Shown here in pieces: positions 47,742 to 61,650 of a stretch of 64,000 nt of DNA. This stretch comes from Parus major (taxonomy: Eukaryota; Chordata; Aves; Passeriformes; Paridae). The notes under the pieces are model-generated. The model made no database searches, had not been told where the DNA came from, and saw only the letters and a program-made list of their open reading frames with translations. Within the stretch, counting starts at the first letter, position 1. The number at the start of each line of letters is the position of its first letter. The stretch lies in the NCBI RefSeq assembly GCF_001522545.3, contig NC_031770.1:10708372-10772371 (forward strand), written 5' to 3'. The translations under genes and the position numbers were made by a program.

Positions 47742-50700
47742 AGTAGAGGGGCTCACTCAGGCAGCAGCTGCAGGCACCTCCAGAAGGGATGCAAATACCT
47801 CAAGGTGCAGACATACCTGAGGGATGCACCTGCCTGTGCCTCAGCAATTAGAGTAGGTGAAAGGGTAAGCAGGGAAGTGCATCTGTGGGGATGAGGTAGG
47901 CTAAGGTAAAATATGAATATTGGAAAAGGAGCGGAAGGAAACAAGGGGCCAAAATCACAATGGTTTGTGTGAATGCCTCCTCTTAGCTGCTGCTGTTGAG
48001 CACTTGAGAGCTGCAGGATCCTCCTCAGAGGCCCCACTGTCCCGTCAAACCTTAGAGCAAGGTTGTGCTGCTCAGGTTTGCAACAGGTACCTTGAAAAAG
48101 CTATCAAGCTTCATGTTCGGTGTGTTTGCAGGGAGAAGGCTGGCTTGGCACTAGGCATCCAAGGTAAAAGCAATGAGGAAAAAAGAATACTTCTAGCCTT
48201 GCCAAGAAAAATCACTTGTCTGGGAAAGGAAGAGCTAAATTGATCTGAATTTTCCTGCTATTCATCAGCGTTTTGGTGCCAAGGCAGTGCATGTGAGAGA
48301 GGAAAGAAAAAGGATAACATGAAGAGCTCCATATTTAATATTGTGTTAATCTCTTCCCTCCCAGCTAGAGCAGAGGTTTAAAAATCCTTTCCTGTACATG
48401 AGGGAAAATGTACTGATCTGTGTGAGTGTTATTATTTAGGGAAGAAAGATTTACCTTTCAGGAAGTCTGCAACCTGAACAAACCAATTTGGAGGCCTAAA
48501 GAAATTTAATTGAAGTTTGGGGTTGTCCGATTTATTTATTTATTTGTTTTTAGTTATCTCTTGCTTCACAGAAGACTCATTTTGCATTTTGAAGCAAACT
48601 TTCCTTCATTGGCTCTGGAAACTCAAGCAGGGGGGATGCATTTCAGGCCAAGTGTTTTGAGAAACCCTGCTAACAGCAACTGCGACAGAAGGTGAAGCAA
48701 CAACACTTCAGCACCTCAACTTCTCCGTGAAAGCCTGTACGTTGGGAAGGTATATATTGTCAGGCAGCCTGTGCAACAGCTCTTTGCAAGTAAGGATTTG
48801 CTTCTAGCACCCCAGTTATGTGGTGGAAAATCCTGCAAAGGAGCAGGTGGAAGTGGCAAAGCCACGTGCCAGATTTGGACCTACAGCTCAATGTGATGGT
48901 GACCTCCCCGAACCCCCACGGGGAGCGGGGAGCAGTGCCTGCCCTCCAGTCCTGGCTGGGTGCAGTGCCCTTTGCTTGGTGGCATAAGTTTTATTCATTT
49001 CTTTCTTTCTGAGCTTAGACTCATGGACTAATTAGAGGAGAACTGGTGAGCTCAGCTAACGCATTTGAACACGGGTAGCTTTAGGCTTGCATTTGGGTCA
49101 TTAAAAATGAAGTGAAATTATGTTCTCTTTGCACCAGCTATTGTGAGTGGGGGCCTTGATTTGGCAGCAGTTTTCTCCCCAACACCACTGCACTAATGAC
49201 TTCCAGCACAGAAAGAGCAGTGTGTCATTAACGCAGCAGAGTGGTGGGAATCTGCTGTAGGCAAAGCGGGATCTGGGACAGAGCAGTTTATGTCACACCT
49301 GTAACAGAGCTGGGACTGACTGGCTGAGTTTAAACCCTTAGGATGCTGGAAGGCACCATGAGGGGAAGCCCTTCCCTCAGGGACACGCTCCCAAGGGTGT
49401 GGGAATGCTGCAGTGGGAGTGAAGTGGGTCTCCTGAGGGCCTCTTCTGCCTGCTGCTGTGTCCAAGCAGCCTGGGTGACCTCGATATTTGAGCAAGGTTT
49501 TCTTCATTGTTCTGTGGGACGTCTCTGCTGGCTGCAGGCAGGTTTTGGTTGAGCTGGAGCCCCTCAGTTTATAACGTGAAAGGCCGTAGAGAAAGGCTCC
49601 ATCTCAAATTGGTCTAAACTCCAAATGCAGCATAGCTACGTATGCCAAAGCTGCTGGGGATGGCCTATAAAGATCATTTGGCTTGCCTCCCTGTGGGACA
49701 GAGGTTGTATATGTTTGTTGGTTGTCATTCCTACAACAGCAGAAACCGAGGAAATGTTAGGTTGAGGATTTCCCCCACAAGTCCCTTGCTGCATTTTCTC
49801 CTCTCAGTGAAAGTGAGGAAAATTGGAAACTCCACAGAAGCATACCTGCTTTTCGTTAAAAAAGCTGGAGGAGGAAAAACCATACAGATTTAGAAGTGTT
49901 GTTGGTTTGTATTTTAGAGTAAATATCTGGTACAAAAGCAAATGTTCCCTTTTGCCTACTTCAGTCCCTGATGACAGAAACCTGCATTGCAACACTAAGA
50001 ATGAGTGGTGACCTGCAGAGATTTACAATGCTGGGAGGGCCCTGGGCCATCGTCCTGCTGTGGGGGTGCAGTCACATTGCTCCAGGTTCCATTGAGAGGG
50101 AGGTGGAGGCTTGCTTGCATGCTGTGACGGTGGAAATGGCTCACATCTCTTGAGCTGCTGAACAAAATTACCTTCAATTTCTTCCTCAGTCCCTCTGTGC
50201 CTTGTAGCAATGCTCTCCAGTGATGGTTGCAACGCAGGCATAAATAAAATTTGGCATGCAGTGGGACTACACATACCTGGAGCCATAACTTAATGAGTTA
50301 AATCAGAGCTTTTATTATCTAGTTTCTCATTGTCATCCAGTTTCTTCCATCTCTGTAGATAATTGATGTGGAGAATAGTTCTTGCCTTCTGGAAACTGGC
50401 TGCCTTTTGAAATGCTCCCATCAGAGATGCTTTATTCAGGCTTGTACTTCTTTTTTTTCCTCATTATCCTGTTAATAGGCCTGACTCCACCAAGTGGAGG
50501 AAGGGGAATGTACTGGCAGGGTACACGAGGCTGGTGTGCCTTTGCCTTGGAGATGTGGGCACCTGAGGCCTGGGGAGCAGCTCCTGCCGGGTGAAGGGAG
50601 GATAATTCCTCTTTCTGCCAGAAGAGCTGTAAGGTGGCTGCAGCCTACCCTTCCCTGGTAGAGGGAAGCCAGCTGAGCCACAACTGGGGCTGAAAATGCC

Positions 50701-52706
50701 TTTGGAGCTGGAGGGCTAATCCCCTGGACACTGCTCTGTTGGGAGACTCTACGGCTGCTCTTTCAGCAACGGAGCTCTTTGCTCCTCAAATCTCAAAAAT
50801 CCCAGCTGCAAAGGCCGTGCATCTTTGAAGTCTAGAGGAGTAAAAAAGACTGCAGATAAACCTGAAGAGTTTTCCCCAGTAGCTAAACCCCTGGGCTATA
50901 TCTGCTGAGATTGTCGAGAGAGGATCCAACAAATATTTGTAACAGATTTCTACCGAGGACGCCGCATATTCACATGAAAGAGCAGAGACGGCTGCTCCTG
51001 CAGCTGGGGAGGATGATCCTGCATGCAAATATCACTGTGCTCTTTTGGGGACAGCTCCTTTTCCTTTCCAGCCTCGTGCTTGGGCATATCTGCCTTTCTT
51101 TTCAGATCTGTCCTTCCACGTCCCCTGTGCCGTGCTTGGAGCACCCCGTGTTGGGCTGTGTCACGCAAGGCAGGGAGCAGTGTGCACTCACTGGGGGACA
51201 GAGGTAGCCAGGCTTCTGAGGCACGTGGAACGAGGGCTGGCAGCAAAGGGGCTCTCACATATGGCAGCAGGCATCAAGGTCTCTCCTCGCTCCACCTACT
51301 CACCTCCCTGAGGTTGGAAAATCCTCCTCTGAGGTTGGAAAACCCCTTCTTTCTTCCCGCAGAGACCTCTTGTCCTTCATCATAGTGCCCCCGTTTCAAG
51401 CTCAGCCTTCCCTCTGTCCTGCCATTCCAGTTTCCTCTGCTCATCTTCTGCGTGATGATCTCAGTGTTGGGAAACTTGTGCCCTGCCTCAGACCATGGGT
51501 CATCCTGCCTTAAAATGTGCTCTGGGTACCTGCACAGGTGAAATGCTGCTCCTGGCTTGGCCTTGCAGGCTCCCTGCAGAGGGGACTGGTGTCGGTCAGG
51601 CCCAGTCCCCAGATGTCACAAATGAATAAATGAGCTGTGTTTTACCGGGAGATAAATCAGGATACCCCGGCGGCCTCTGCGGTGGGGATGTGCAGCGGTG
51701 CATGTGCGTCCAGCCTGCTGCTGGGAATGCACCAGCACTGGTTAGATAAGCCCAGCAGTGCCCTCTGATGCAGCCCACACAGTAACAGCCAGCACAAATA
51801 ATAACCACCAGCAAAACCCCCCTGTTGGGGGGGGTTCTGTTTCAAACTATGGTTCTCAAGCCTGTGTGTCCTTATTTGCCGTCGCTGCAAAGAGGTTTGC
51901 TGTGTCCAGTGGTTGTTCCCAGCCTGGGAACTCACCTCTGGCTGTGTCACAGCTGGCTGGTGTGACACTGAGAGAGATACAGCATTTGGCACTGAGAGAG
52001 ACCAGCGTGTGGCTGGTCAGTGGTTTTGTGATCACGCCCTGTGAGATACAGCCTGAGTTACAGAAAGAGAAACTAAGAAAGGTTGGTATTGAAATAGAAG
52101 TGCTTCTCATGGTTTTGACACCCCATATGGCAGGGACATATGCAGAAATGAATTTGCTGCTGTTTGCTTAATAACAATAAGCAGGTTGGGACAGTATGTT
52201 AGGTCTCACAAAAGGAAAGGCAACTTTTCGGTTATAATCTCTATTTCATAATTGAGAGGTTTGCTGCTGCTTTCTTGAAATTCAGCTGCAAGTAGTGGGA
52301 AAGCATTCAACTGCAATGAAAAGGAAAGGCTGCCCCAGAGGCACATGCCTGTCAGAATGCTCCATGAGATGTCCTGTGCAGAGGCTGATGTCTTGATGAG
52401 GACCAAGCACTGTGAGCTCCAGCTCAAGGCTTATACATGTTGGCAATCTCACTTGACTGGCTTGAGATTAACATTATGGGTGAGCTGTTAGAAGCCTACA
52501 TGCAGCAGGCTGAGAGCAGGAATGCCAGCTCCTGGCTTTTGAGCACGGTGCCATCTCCGTGGTGAGCAGCAGAGTCTCGACGAGAAAAGGCTTTTAATAT
52601 CACAGGGTCAAAGCTGTTGATTCTTCAGGGGCCATGAACCTGTTCTTCCCCCCCATAAGAAAATCCTGCAATGCTGTTTTTCAGGCCTGCCTGGTTTTAA
52701 ACATAC
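47742..52706 (+). other. SLC8A1: SLC8A1 intron 2, unrecognised sequence
   Basis: No exon, RNA gene or clear repeat was recognised. Confidence 0.5.
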
Positions 52707-52892
52707 ATCATAGAACCGTAGAATCATAGAATGATTTACTTTGGAAGGGACCTTAAAGATCACCTCAGTCCTACCCTCCTGCTGTGGGCAGGGACACCTT
52801 CCACTAGAGCAAGTTGCTCAGAGCCCCATCCAGCCTGGCCTTGGACACTTCCAGGGATGGGCAGCCACAGCTTCTCTGGACAACCTGTTCCT
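52707..52892 (-). mobile_element. CR1 LINE 3' fragment
   Basis: Starts with the inverted tail CATAGAACCGTAGAATCATAG, then GGAAGGGACCTTAAAGATCA, GCCCCATCCAGCCTGGCCTT and CCACAGCTTCTCTGGACAAC in CR1 3' order on the minus strand. The tail is better preserved than in the other copies except the one at 61.65 kb. It is truncated at about 52892. Confidence 0.92.
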
Positions 52893-55800
52893 GTCAGCAG
52901 ATGCTTAGGTAGAAGCAGAGGAGGGCAACAAGGAAACACCTCCATCCCACCCATGCCCCAGGGTGCGAGGAAGGACCTTGTGCTCTGCTGAATGTGGAAG
53001 CACCTGTGAGTGAAGCTCTGCAGTTCATGTCCTGCTGCTGCAGAAGGACGTGTGGTGGGAGTTCTTAAAAAAAAATAGAGTAAAATGGGGACTTTTGCAA
53101 TCAGAAGAACTCCTTCAGAAAGAATAAGTCATAGTCACTAGTAGAGTCTGAATCAATGCATTTCTCAATGCCTGGTGATTTTCTAGGTCCCTTTTCACGC
53201 AGGAGTTGGTTTTGCTGTCATTTTTTGCCAGCCTGCATACCAGAAAACACCATTCCTGTGTTCTTGTGTCTTGTAAAATGCCCTGCCTCTGCCTGGCAGT
53301 GCTTTCCTGCAGGAGTGCAGGGGGTCACCCCATAACTTTGCTGGAGTTAGCAGCGCTTTATGATTCCCACCTGCTGTCACAGGCACACGAGGCTGGGGGA
53401 CGTCTCTGAGCATTTAGAGAATCTGCGCCCTGCCGTACACGTGGCTGTGAGTGTGACATGCTGAGACATCCCTGGGAGAGCAGAGCTCTTAATGCAACAG
53501 CGTGACAATCATACTTCAAAGCTAATTGACGGTACGGGCTTGCTAATTTTACAGAGGTTAATGGATCTTCTTGGAGTGTATGAGGAGTGCTGGGGACTTA
53601 GCATCTTTTTCTCCCCCATGGAGTTCTTTGACCATATATAGCCAAGGTATCAACTTACAGGCCTGGGATTTCAGCTTTCTGTTTAGATTTCAGATGAAAG
53701 GCTGCAGTTGGAAGTGATTGTTATAAATATTTCCTGCTATCTGGTAGCAGGCTGACTTCAGCCCCATCCAAGGAATTCACCAGAATTATCCTTTACAAAA
53801 CTGCAATGAAAAGGCCGCTCCTGGCGGAGGCCGGTGGATGGAGCGACCACCCCAGTGGGATGGAGGGGCAGCACGTACCAGAGAGCTCACCAGGGGCTGG
53901 AGTCCTGGGTGAGGGACTCACCAGGGCTGCTTTGGCACTCCTGACCCTGCCTGGTTGCTCTCTCCTTGCTGGCTGGGTGCTGCTGGCCAAGGCACTGCTG
54001 CAGTAGCCAGGGCTGGGCCAGTTCACAGAATCTGGGGGTTCAAGCGCATCCCGAGGCTCACAAAGGAGATGGAAAGGTGCAAAGGGCAGCCTGCTGCTCT
54101 CACAGGGCACAGGAGGTGGGATTGGCACTCTTCACTTTGCAGGAGCCAAAAGATTCACCTGGGCTCTGCTCTCTGTTGGCCACCTCTCAAAGCAATGAGT
54201 TTGCAGCGGAAGGAAGTGTAAAATGTGGATTTTTGTCATCCAAATGCTCGGAGTAACAGGGATGAAAAGTGCTGTCACCCTGCCCAGGACTCTTCCTTTT
54301 TCATTTTTCCCTTTATCTCTCACCTATCTCTTTGAATCTCTTCATGTATCAAAAACCCACATCAAGCCAGCCAGAGCTGCTGCTACATGCAGTAGGGCTA
54401 AAAAAAAAAATAAAAATACAGCCAGATCAGTTAGAAATCCTGACTCCCAGGGCCCCTTAAAATTTGTGACACAGAAATGCTGCGCAGTTGTGCAATTTAG
54501 TGCCTCTGAAGAAGAATAAATTTGCTTTAAAAAAAAATCCATCAGCATATTGCATATATTTATAGTTAGCTGCAAGCCTTTCCAGTGAGAACTTTTAGAA
54601 TTTATTTTAAATTAAAGTGACTAGCATGACATACCAGTACTTAGCCTTTTAACAAAAACATTTTAGTCGTATAAATACAGTTGCTATTATTAAACTCTAG
54701 GGAAAGCCAGCAAGCTGCTCCAAATAACATCCCTCTGGCCCTGCCTGTCCAAGCTCTTCTGTTCATACCCAGAACCAAGACACTCAAACACCTGGTTGGA
54801 GATCAGGGGTCCACTTTACTTTCTGTTCCCTTGGTGGCTTTTTAAGCTTGTTTTAAACTTTGTTTCCACTTTCTCTTCTTTATTCCTTTCTCCATTCCAT
54901 TATGCTACTCCTTATACTCTTTTTCCTTTTCCTTTAGACTTTTTTACCTTTTTCCTCCCCCTCTCTCATTACCAGGGAAGCCAAATTCTCCCTGGCCTGT
55001 CTGAAAGCATCCTGAAACCTGTTTTCTAAATCAGTTGCTGGGACTGACTTTGAGGACATCACAAGTTGCCCTCTGGGTTAGCAGGGAGTAAGGCTACTTC
55101 TGTGCATTTTAAAAATGCCTGTAAATGAGATTTTAGAGAATTTCTGTCCGCTTACCCTGTCTGTATTTACATCTTTCAGAGGTGCCAAGTGTGAGCAAGT
55201 TTTGATGCTCCAAACACCAGACACGTTGCTGACAGAGTGGTGGGCAGATTTTGACTGTGACCAGCACAGTGCAGGGAGGACCTCCTTTTTGGGGACCCCT
55301 CCCCACCAAAGAGCTGTCTGTAGTTAAAAACCAGGCAACCAGTGGCTGGGATTATTCCCATCTCCTCCACGTTAGTCTTCACCCAGCTCATTTCCAAACA
55401 AAAGCTGAGCAGCTATTCCTCACACAGCTTTTAAGCCTGTGTGGCTGCTAAGAGAGGGAGGATGCAATAAATCATCCAGTCAATTAACAAGGGACTTTCT
55501 CCTTATTTGTAACCTCCTTTCAAAGCAAATGAGTATGACTGGTAATGAAAGGAAACATATGCAATAGTTTAAAAATAGGTGTCTGAGGCCAGTGGGGGAA
55601 ATCTTTGCCCTGCTGCGTGTGGCATCTCCAGTTTGCCTGTATCACCTCTCACTCACTCTCTCCCTGCGCCCACAGTAGCTCATTCCTTCAGGTGATGGAG
55701 CAGCATTTCCACATCCAATGCCACGCCAGCACCATCCCACTCACAGGAATCTGCAGACTTTCTAGAAACCTAAACCCCCCCCATAGATCTTGCCCTTGCA

Positions 55801-57391
55801 GATGGGAAATGGAGGCAGAGGGGTCTGGGGGCAGCCTGCAGCGTTGTAACAACTCCCCTGCCAGCCCAGGGGCTTTGGGCTGAGCTCTTAGAAATTCAGC
55901 AGCCCACAGGTGGGACTTGGGTCTGCTGGGAGGAGAAAAACAGCAGTTGTGTCCTATTCACAGCCTCCTCTGGCTGGCTCCAGTCTCCTGAGGGAAACCA
56001 GCAGACCTTCCCAGAGTTTCTAATGTACTTTAGCATTTGCTGGGCTGAAAGGCTGGCTGCAGCTCTATACACTGCATTTCAAACCTGGAATAGAACCTCA
56101 TGTGTTTGGGACATAGTTTTGGGGGTTTTTTTTGAATAATTCCTTGAGGTCTTTCATATTCCTTAACCCCTAGTCAATTCTGTGTCCCTTAATGTGCATT
56201 ATAAGGGAAAACCAGGACAGCTGCTCCTGGCTTGGAGGTCCTGATCCGTGTACCTGAGAGACACAGAGCTCTCCAAAAATGTAAGAGCATTGATCTGATG
56301 GCCCAAACAAAGGCACATCTGGTCAGGCTGGATGGACAGGATACTACACACCACGAACGTGGTATCATTGTCCAAAACAGTGTGGGTCCATGGTGTTCAC
56401 CTGCAAAGCCAGGATTTTCTGTCTATGACAGATAGTGGAAGTAGGAAAGCTTAAGATTTTAGCATTTATCTTCCTCTCCAGCATGAGAAATTGAGAGGTA
56501 TCAGGAATGTTCTCTGAATGTTAATTTCTCCTTATTCCAGGTTTTCCTTTTTCTTTTTTTTTAACCTTTCTTAATTCTGACAGTTTAAAGGACTCTAAGA
56601 GTTTTGCTTCAGAATTAAAAGCAGAGAGTCTTAGTTGTACTTTGAGAATAGCTGAAACTTTGCCATTATGGGGCAGTGATTCCCTCTGTCCCTGTCTGAG
56701 CTGGTCACTTGCAATGAATTGCTTTTTCCCAGGTCAGCAGCACCCAGCTGCTCACACTCCTCTGCTCCCCTTCTCACCAGGGCCTGGCAGTGCTGCTGCC
56801 AGCACGGTTAGGGCAGTAACCCATAATAACCAGGAAAAAGGCAAAACCACTCAAGTCTGGGGGGAAAAAAATCATTTAATCCCTGTAACAATCATTTTAT
56901 TGTTGAGTTTGGGTTTTGGGTTGTTATTTTTTTTTTTAGCCTGGAGGTTTTCTGATGGTCCAAGAGATTAAAAAAAAATGTCTTTCTGCCATATCTGTAG
57001 CTACCAAAGCAATTGCATTGTTTGTAAACTGTGTGGTAATGGGCATGTGTAGAGCTGTGGTGCAGAAAGCAGAGCTAAATCTGGCCAAGGGTGCCAGGCA
57101 ATATGCAGTGCAGAAGTAATGATAATTAATAGTATGTGTTGACTTAGGCTGATAATGCCCCAGAGCTTTCGTGCCCTGTATCTCACCAGCGGGAAGCGGC
57201 CGCTCTGTGCAGAAGACAAATACCTTGTAACCAGGAAACTGCCCGTGCCTGGGCTTTCCAGGGCTGGATTGACCTTGGAGACAGCGTTTCCCCAGGCCAG
57301 AGCCTTTGGGGCACACCCTGACCAGACCCCAGGGCAGGGGATGCGAGCTTGCATCTCCAGAGGATGGCGGAACCGTGCTCGCGCACGACGC
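52893..57391 (+). other. SLC8A1: SLC8A1 intron 2, unrecognised sequence
   Basis: No exon or repeat was recognised. The last 220 bases (57170-57390) hold an unusual local cluster of CpGs (GGGAAGCGGCCGC, GCTCGCGCACGACGC) directly before the hairpin, which may mark a regulatory element. Confidence 0.5.
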
Positions 57392-57432
57392 AATAATTAA
57401 CTCCCCAGTTGGCCTCTGGGAAGTTAATTATT
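57392..57432. other. 17-bp-arm hairpin / inverted repeat
   Basis: The left arm AATAATTAACTCCCCAG (57392-57408) and right arm CTGGGAAGTTAATTATT (57416-57432) are inverted copies with one mismatch, separated by TTGGCCT. In a minus-strand RNA the mismatch becomes a G-U wobble, so the stem would be fully paired. Each arm contains a TAATTA homeodomain core and a GTTAAT half-site. It could be a paired transcription-factor site, a tiny foldback transposon relic or a structured RNA; the sequence does not decide. Confidence 0.75.
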
Positions 57433-58039
57433 CCCATAACCAGAGATAATCAGTGCTGGGCCCTGCTCATGGAGAGAAATGCCAGGTGATCTGGTGAAAT
57501 ATTAAGTAGGAAAAGTTATAATCTGAATTTCGTAGTCCCTCGTTGAAGAGAGAGAAAAGAAATTTAACTGAAAAGATACAAAACCTCAGAGTATTGAAAT
57601 AAACCAATGCTAGATAAATCCAGGAAAAATCCCTAAACCAACCCAAAACCTGGAATCATCACCTTTTCTTTGTTTTCTGGCTCTTACTCAATCTTTACAA
57701 ACAGGACCATGTGTGACTGTCAAGGCCCTGGGAGGGGTGGGGAAGAAATTCTTTATTTACTTTTTTCTTTTAACATCTCTTTTTCTACTCACCATCTTTC
57801 CCAGAATTCCCTGAGTTTATGGGAAGAAATCTCTGATATGGCAAATGAAAAGCAAAACCACGGCTACAGTAACTTGAATTTCAGTATGTAGAAAACTGTT
57901 TAGCAAAGAAAATTAAGGCAACAGTTGTTCTTCCCCTTCATTTTTTGACAGTTTTGAGAAATTAATGAAATGCTGAAAGTCAAAGAAGTTGGTAGGAATC
58001 TGTAACAGTGAAGATGTAAAGTAATGGCAGGGAAATAGG
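57433..58039 (+). other. SLC8A1: SLC8A1 intron 2, unrecognised sequence
   Basis: Nothing recognisable was found between the hairpin and the microsatellite. Confidence 0.5.
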
Positions 58040-58103
58040 AATAATAATAATGATAATAATAATGATAATAATAATGATGATAATAATAATAATAATAATA
58101 ATA
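58040..58103. repeat. (TAA)n/(ATG) trinucleotide microsatellite
   Basis: About 21 trinucleotide units, mostly AAT/TAA with regularly spaced ATG variants. The minus-strand poly-tyrosine ORF over it is an artefact. Confidence 0.95.
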
Positions 58104-61100
58104 GGATTTAAAAAGAACACTGAAAATAATACTGTAAAAATTAGTCAGGGGAAATGTGGTACTCAAACATTTTGTTTGAAGACTAGAGAGGGCTTGGCAT
58201 TTTCAGAAAATAGTTCCAAGGTAAGTTTTGGGTGGGGAAAAAACTTCTAGCAAGATATTTTTGGGCGGGTCTGATAGTAAATTTTATTTTTCTAAGGAGA
58301 ATTGTGGACTTTTAGAGGAAATAAAGAGATTTTCCTTAAGCCAGAGCTGCAAGTGGCCTCCACTCAAATGTAGTGATTCATGCTGCCTTGTTTAAGGATC
58401 TGAGATGCCTTATATTCAAAAGGAAAACTGGGAAAAGCTCCAACCATAAGGGCAATTAGTACTTCAGATGTGAAATTCAGAGCCAAAATTTTCACAAACA
58501 AAGGTATTTCTCGTTGTTGGGCACTACTTCTCATACCATGTGAGCTGGAATTCCAGTTGGTAAAACAAGCAGCTAAAATGTCACCTAACATATTTAGAAA
58601 AATGAACGTATTGCACAAGGTGATTTTAAGGGGTTATGCCAAACACCAGCATGCAACTTAACATCATCAGAGCTCAGGAAATATCACCTGCAATATCACC
58701 ATTGGCATTGCTTGGTGAAAGCTTTCATAAAGATTTCTCCAGCTATCCATCTAGGCCTGGAGAAGGCCTCTGAGGGGCACTTTTTGGCAGCAGAGAGCTG
58801 TTTCTTCTGTTTTCATTGCAGGACTCTCAACTTAGCAGTTGAAATCTCCCAAACCTGCTCTGTAAGAGATGGAGGACACAACCACAGAAGCAGCACAAGT
58901 GCCTTTTTCCTTCTGGATATTTAACAAGAAGTGACTAAAAACCTGTGCTTGCGAGCAGGGCACTAAATAGCTAAGAATTGCAGTAGTTATAGCGGGAGGA
59001 ATTGATTTTTATTTTGTTACTTAGACTTGTAAGCAAGTTTCTTTAGTGCCCATGGAACTAAAGGATCATTTGGGGACTTGGGGTTTCTTTTAAGAAACAC
59101 CATATTGAGGATAGGTGATTGGTCAGGCACCCAATGGGCTGCTGTCATGACAGGCCTTAGGAAGTGCTATCATTGGTTTTCTCAAGTTGAAAACAACCAA
59201 AATCGCTTTTGTTGCAGAGTGAGTGGTTTGGATCCTATTTTCCCACTGCAAATTGTACTTTGCAGACTAAAAAAGACATGAGAAATAGAAGTGACTGATT
59301 TTTCCATTCCTTAAGCTGCCTCCATGTGGGTTGATTGCTCAGGGGATTTCAAGGCAGACTGAAACACAGACAAACGCTGGCTTCGTGTACGCTCTTAAAT
59401 ATTGCTGTGTTTTGAATTTTATTAGAAACTTGGCAGGCTTCTGCTTGAGCTCTAACTGCCTTTTCTGCCTTCAGTTTATCAGCTACCATAATTTTAGATG
59501 CACAGTCACAGTGTGCAAGCGTGTAGCCCAGCACGCATGAGCGAGGGAAGCACTCTAAAAACATGTCTGGTTAAAGTACTTGTCGAATTAGTAGCTGTCA
59601 GCCAGGATGAATTAGACCCAAAATGGTACATGCACAAGTGAGGAAACACGTTCTCCAGCATGCCTTGTGCCATCAGTCCTGCTGTGCTTGGACTGGGAGC
59701 TTAACCCAGGAAAAAGGCAGGATCTTCTCTCACTCGTGTTGTCGGAGCTCTGCCTGAAGACACCTTGGGCCTATGTACTCGAGGGGTTGCGTATTCAAAG
59801 GAGAGGATGTGATAAAGCCATACATCTGTCAGAAAGTAAACACAGCCTCGTGATCTTTCTGAGCTGACTGCAGCTCTAAATCCTGACGATGAGGCAGCCA
59901 TAATTCCTTGTGCGAGACGCTGAAGGCAGATGCACAAATCCTGGTTTAACAGGGAAAGCAGGTGTTTTTCCATTGCTCCAGAGAAGCGTTCGACTTGTGA
60001 AATCAGTGCCCTCTGTTTAGTTTTTCTGCAGTTTGTCCTGTCCAGAGTCCAAAATGCAGGATGGCAAGTGCTCCTGGGTCTGGCTGATAGGTCTCACAAA
60101 CCTGGAGGGATGTGGAAGACAAGAGCAATTTGGGAAGAAGGGATGGGTGCAAAACCCTTGCAGAAGGAACACAATTCTTTGGAGCAGCACCAGCCCTCAA
60201 CACTTTGATGACCAAAAAAGCAGGAGAGAATAAAAGCTGATTGATAAGTGATAATGCTATTAATGTGACGAGATGCTTTCTTGAGCATGGTCCAGCACAC
60301 TTAAGAGTCATTGACAGCTTGTCACCTGCAAGGGAGATGTTTGTGGTCTCTGTCAGTGCAAGAGGAGGAAATTCCCTCCTCAGTTTTGCTTCCCACATGA
60401 AGAGATCCTGTGCTGGCTGGTGTGCAGACCCTCCACTTGTAAGGAACTGAGATTCCCACCTCAGAGGTGGGGACACAGTTGTTCTTTAGGGCTCTGCAAC
60501 ACAGGGCTGCCTTGGGGACAGCAAGGGCTTTGCCTGGCGTGGCTGGCACAGCTCTCTGAAGCAGAAGTTTCATCACACCACAGGGAAACACCAGGGAAAT
60601 AAGCCAGGCTTCCAGGTAGTCTATCAAACGCCCACATCACCCAGTCTCAAGGTGGAGTGATAATGAAGACGACGTGGGGAAAGGCAATCTGTACCCAGGG
60701 AGGTTTTCATAAGTGAAATTGAAAATAAATCACTGCAGACGTGATGGCTCATGCCAGCTCTCATCCATGCTCATCCCCTCCCTCTGCTTTCCTTTCCATT
60801 TGCTAATTCCTCTGCTGCAATGCACTGTTATCCTGCTTTACTACCCAGCTGGGATAGTCTCTGAATCTGCCTTGTAGAGGAGCTACACAGGCACAAATCG
60901 ACCATCTCAGCCTGGGAGAATAAATGAGGAAATGAGAACTGGAGAGCCTGATAAATTTGATGTTGCAGAATTAGGTGTACTGAACTGATGAACAGCACAG
61001 CCCACAGCACTCTGGCATATTTCTGTGACCCCTTGAAACTGAAAGCCCACTGTCATGGTGCCAAAAATCAGCCCCCCAGAAAGGAGGGCTCCATGGCCTG

Positions 61101-61650
61101 CCCCTCCCCTCCCATCATTCCAGAGAAGTTAAAGCAAGGTCTGGCAAAGCAGCTGTGTGCTGGAGACCTTGTGAGATGTGGCTCAGAATAGAAACGTTCT
61201 GCCTCACCACAGCCCCCTTGGAAGCCATCTTTCAGCCAGAAGGGGTCTGTTCCCATCTCCTTACTGACAATCCCCCAGCTGTAGAGCAGAAGCCAGGGTT
61301 TACAAACTTCCCTGGGTAGTTTTTGTGTTCTTGGGTGAAGGGCAGCTGTTCTTGCCTTGTTTTTTGCCATCAGAGATGTGGATCTTTGCTTTGGAGCAGA
61401 TGGATAAAGGCAGCAAAATGCAGATGTTTCATGATGGTGAATTTGGAGGGAAGGCTGGACTGTGCTTTATCTTCCCATGCTTTGGGAAGCCAGACTGCAC
61501 CCTAGGCCCAGCTTGGTGTGCTCCTGGTGTCACATCCAGCCAGCCTGGCTTGCACAACTGTGCCTTATACTGCTCTGTGGCACGGTGAAAAACAATCCTT
61601 TGGAGTTTAAAACCATCTCTGGGTAGTGCTGAGCCATACAGTTGTTGCTT
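58104..61650 (+). other. SLC8A1: SLC8A1 intron 2, unrecognised sequence
   Basis: No exon, RNA gene or clear repeat was recognised. The stretch 59360-59560 keeps several CpGs in an AT-rich context and may be a conserved element. Confidence 0.45.

Noticed and set aside
58040..58103. Poly-tyrosine protein on the minus strand
   Set aside because: Translation of a trinucleotide microsatellite.
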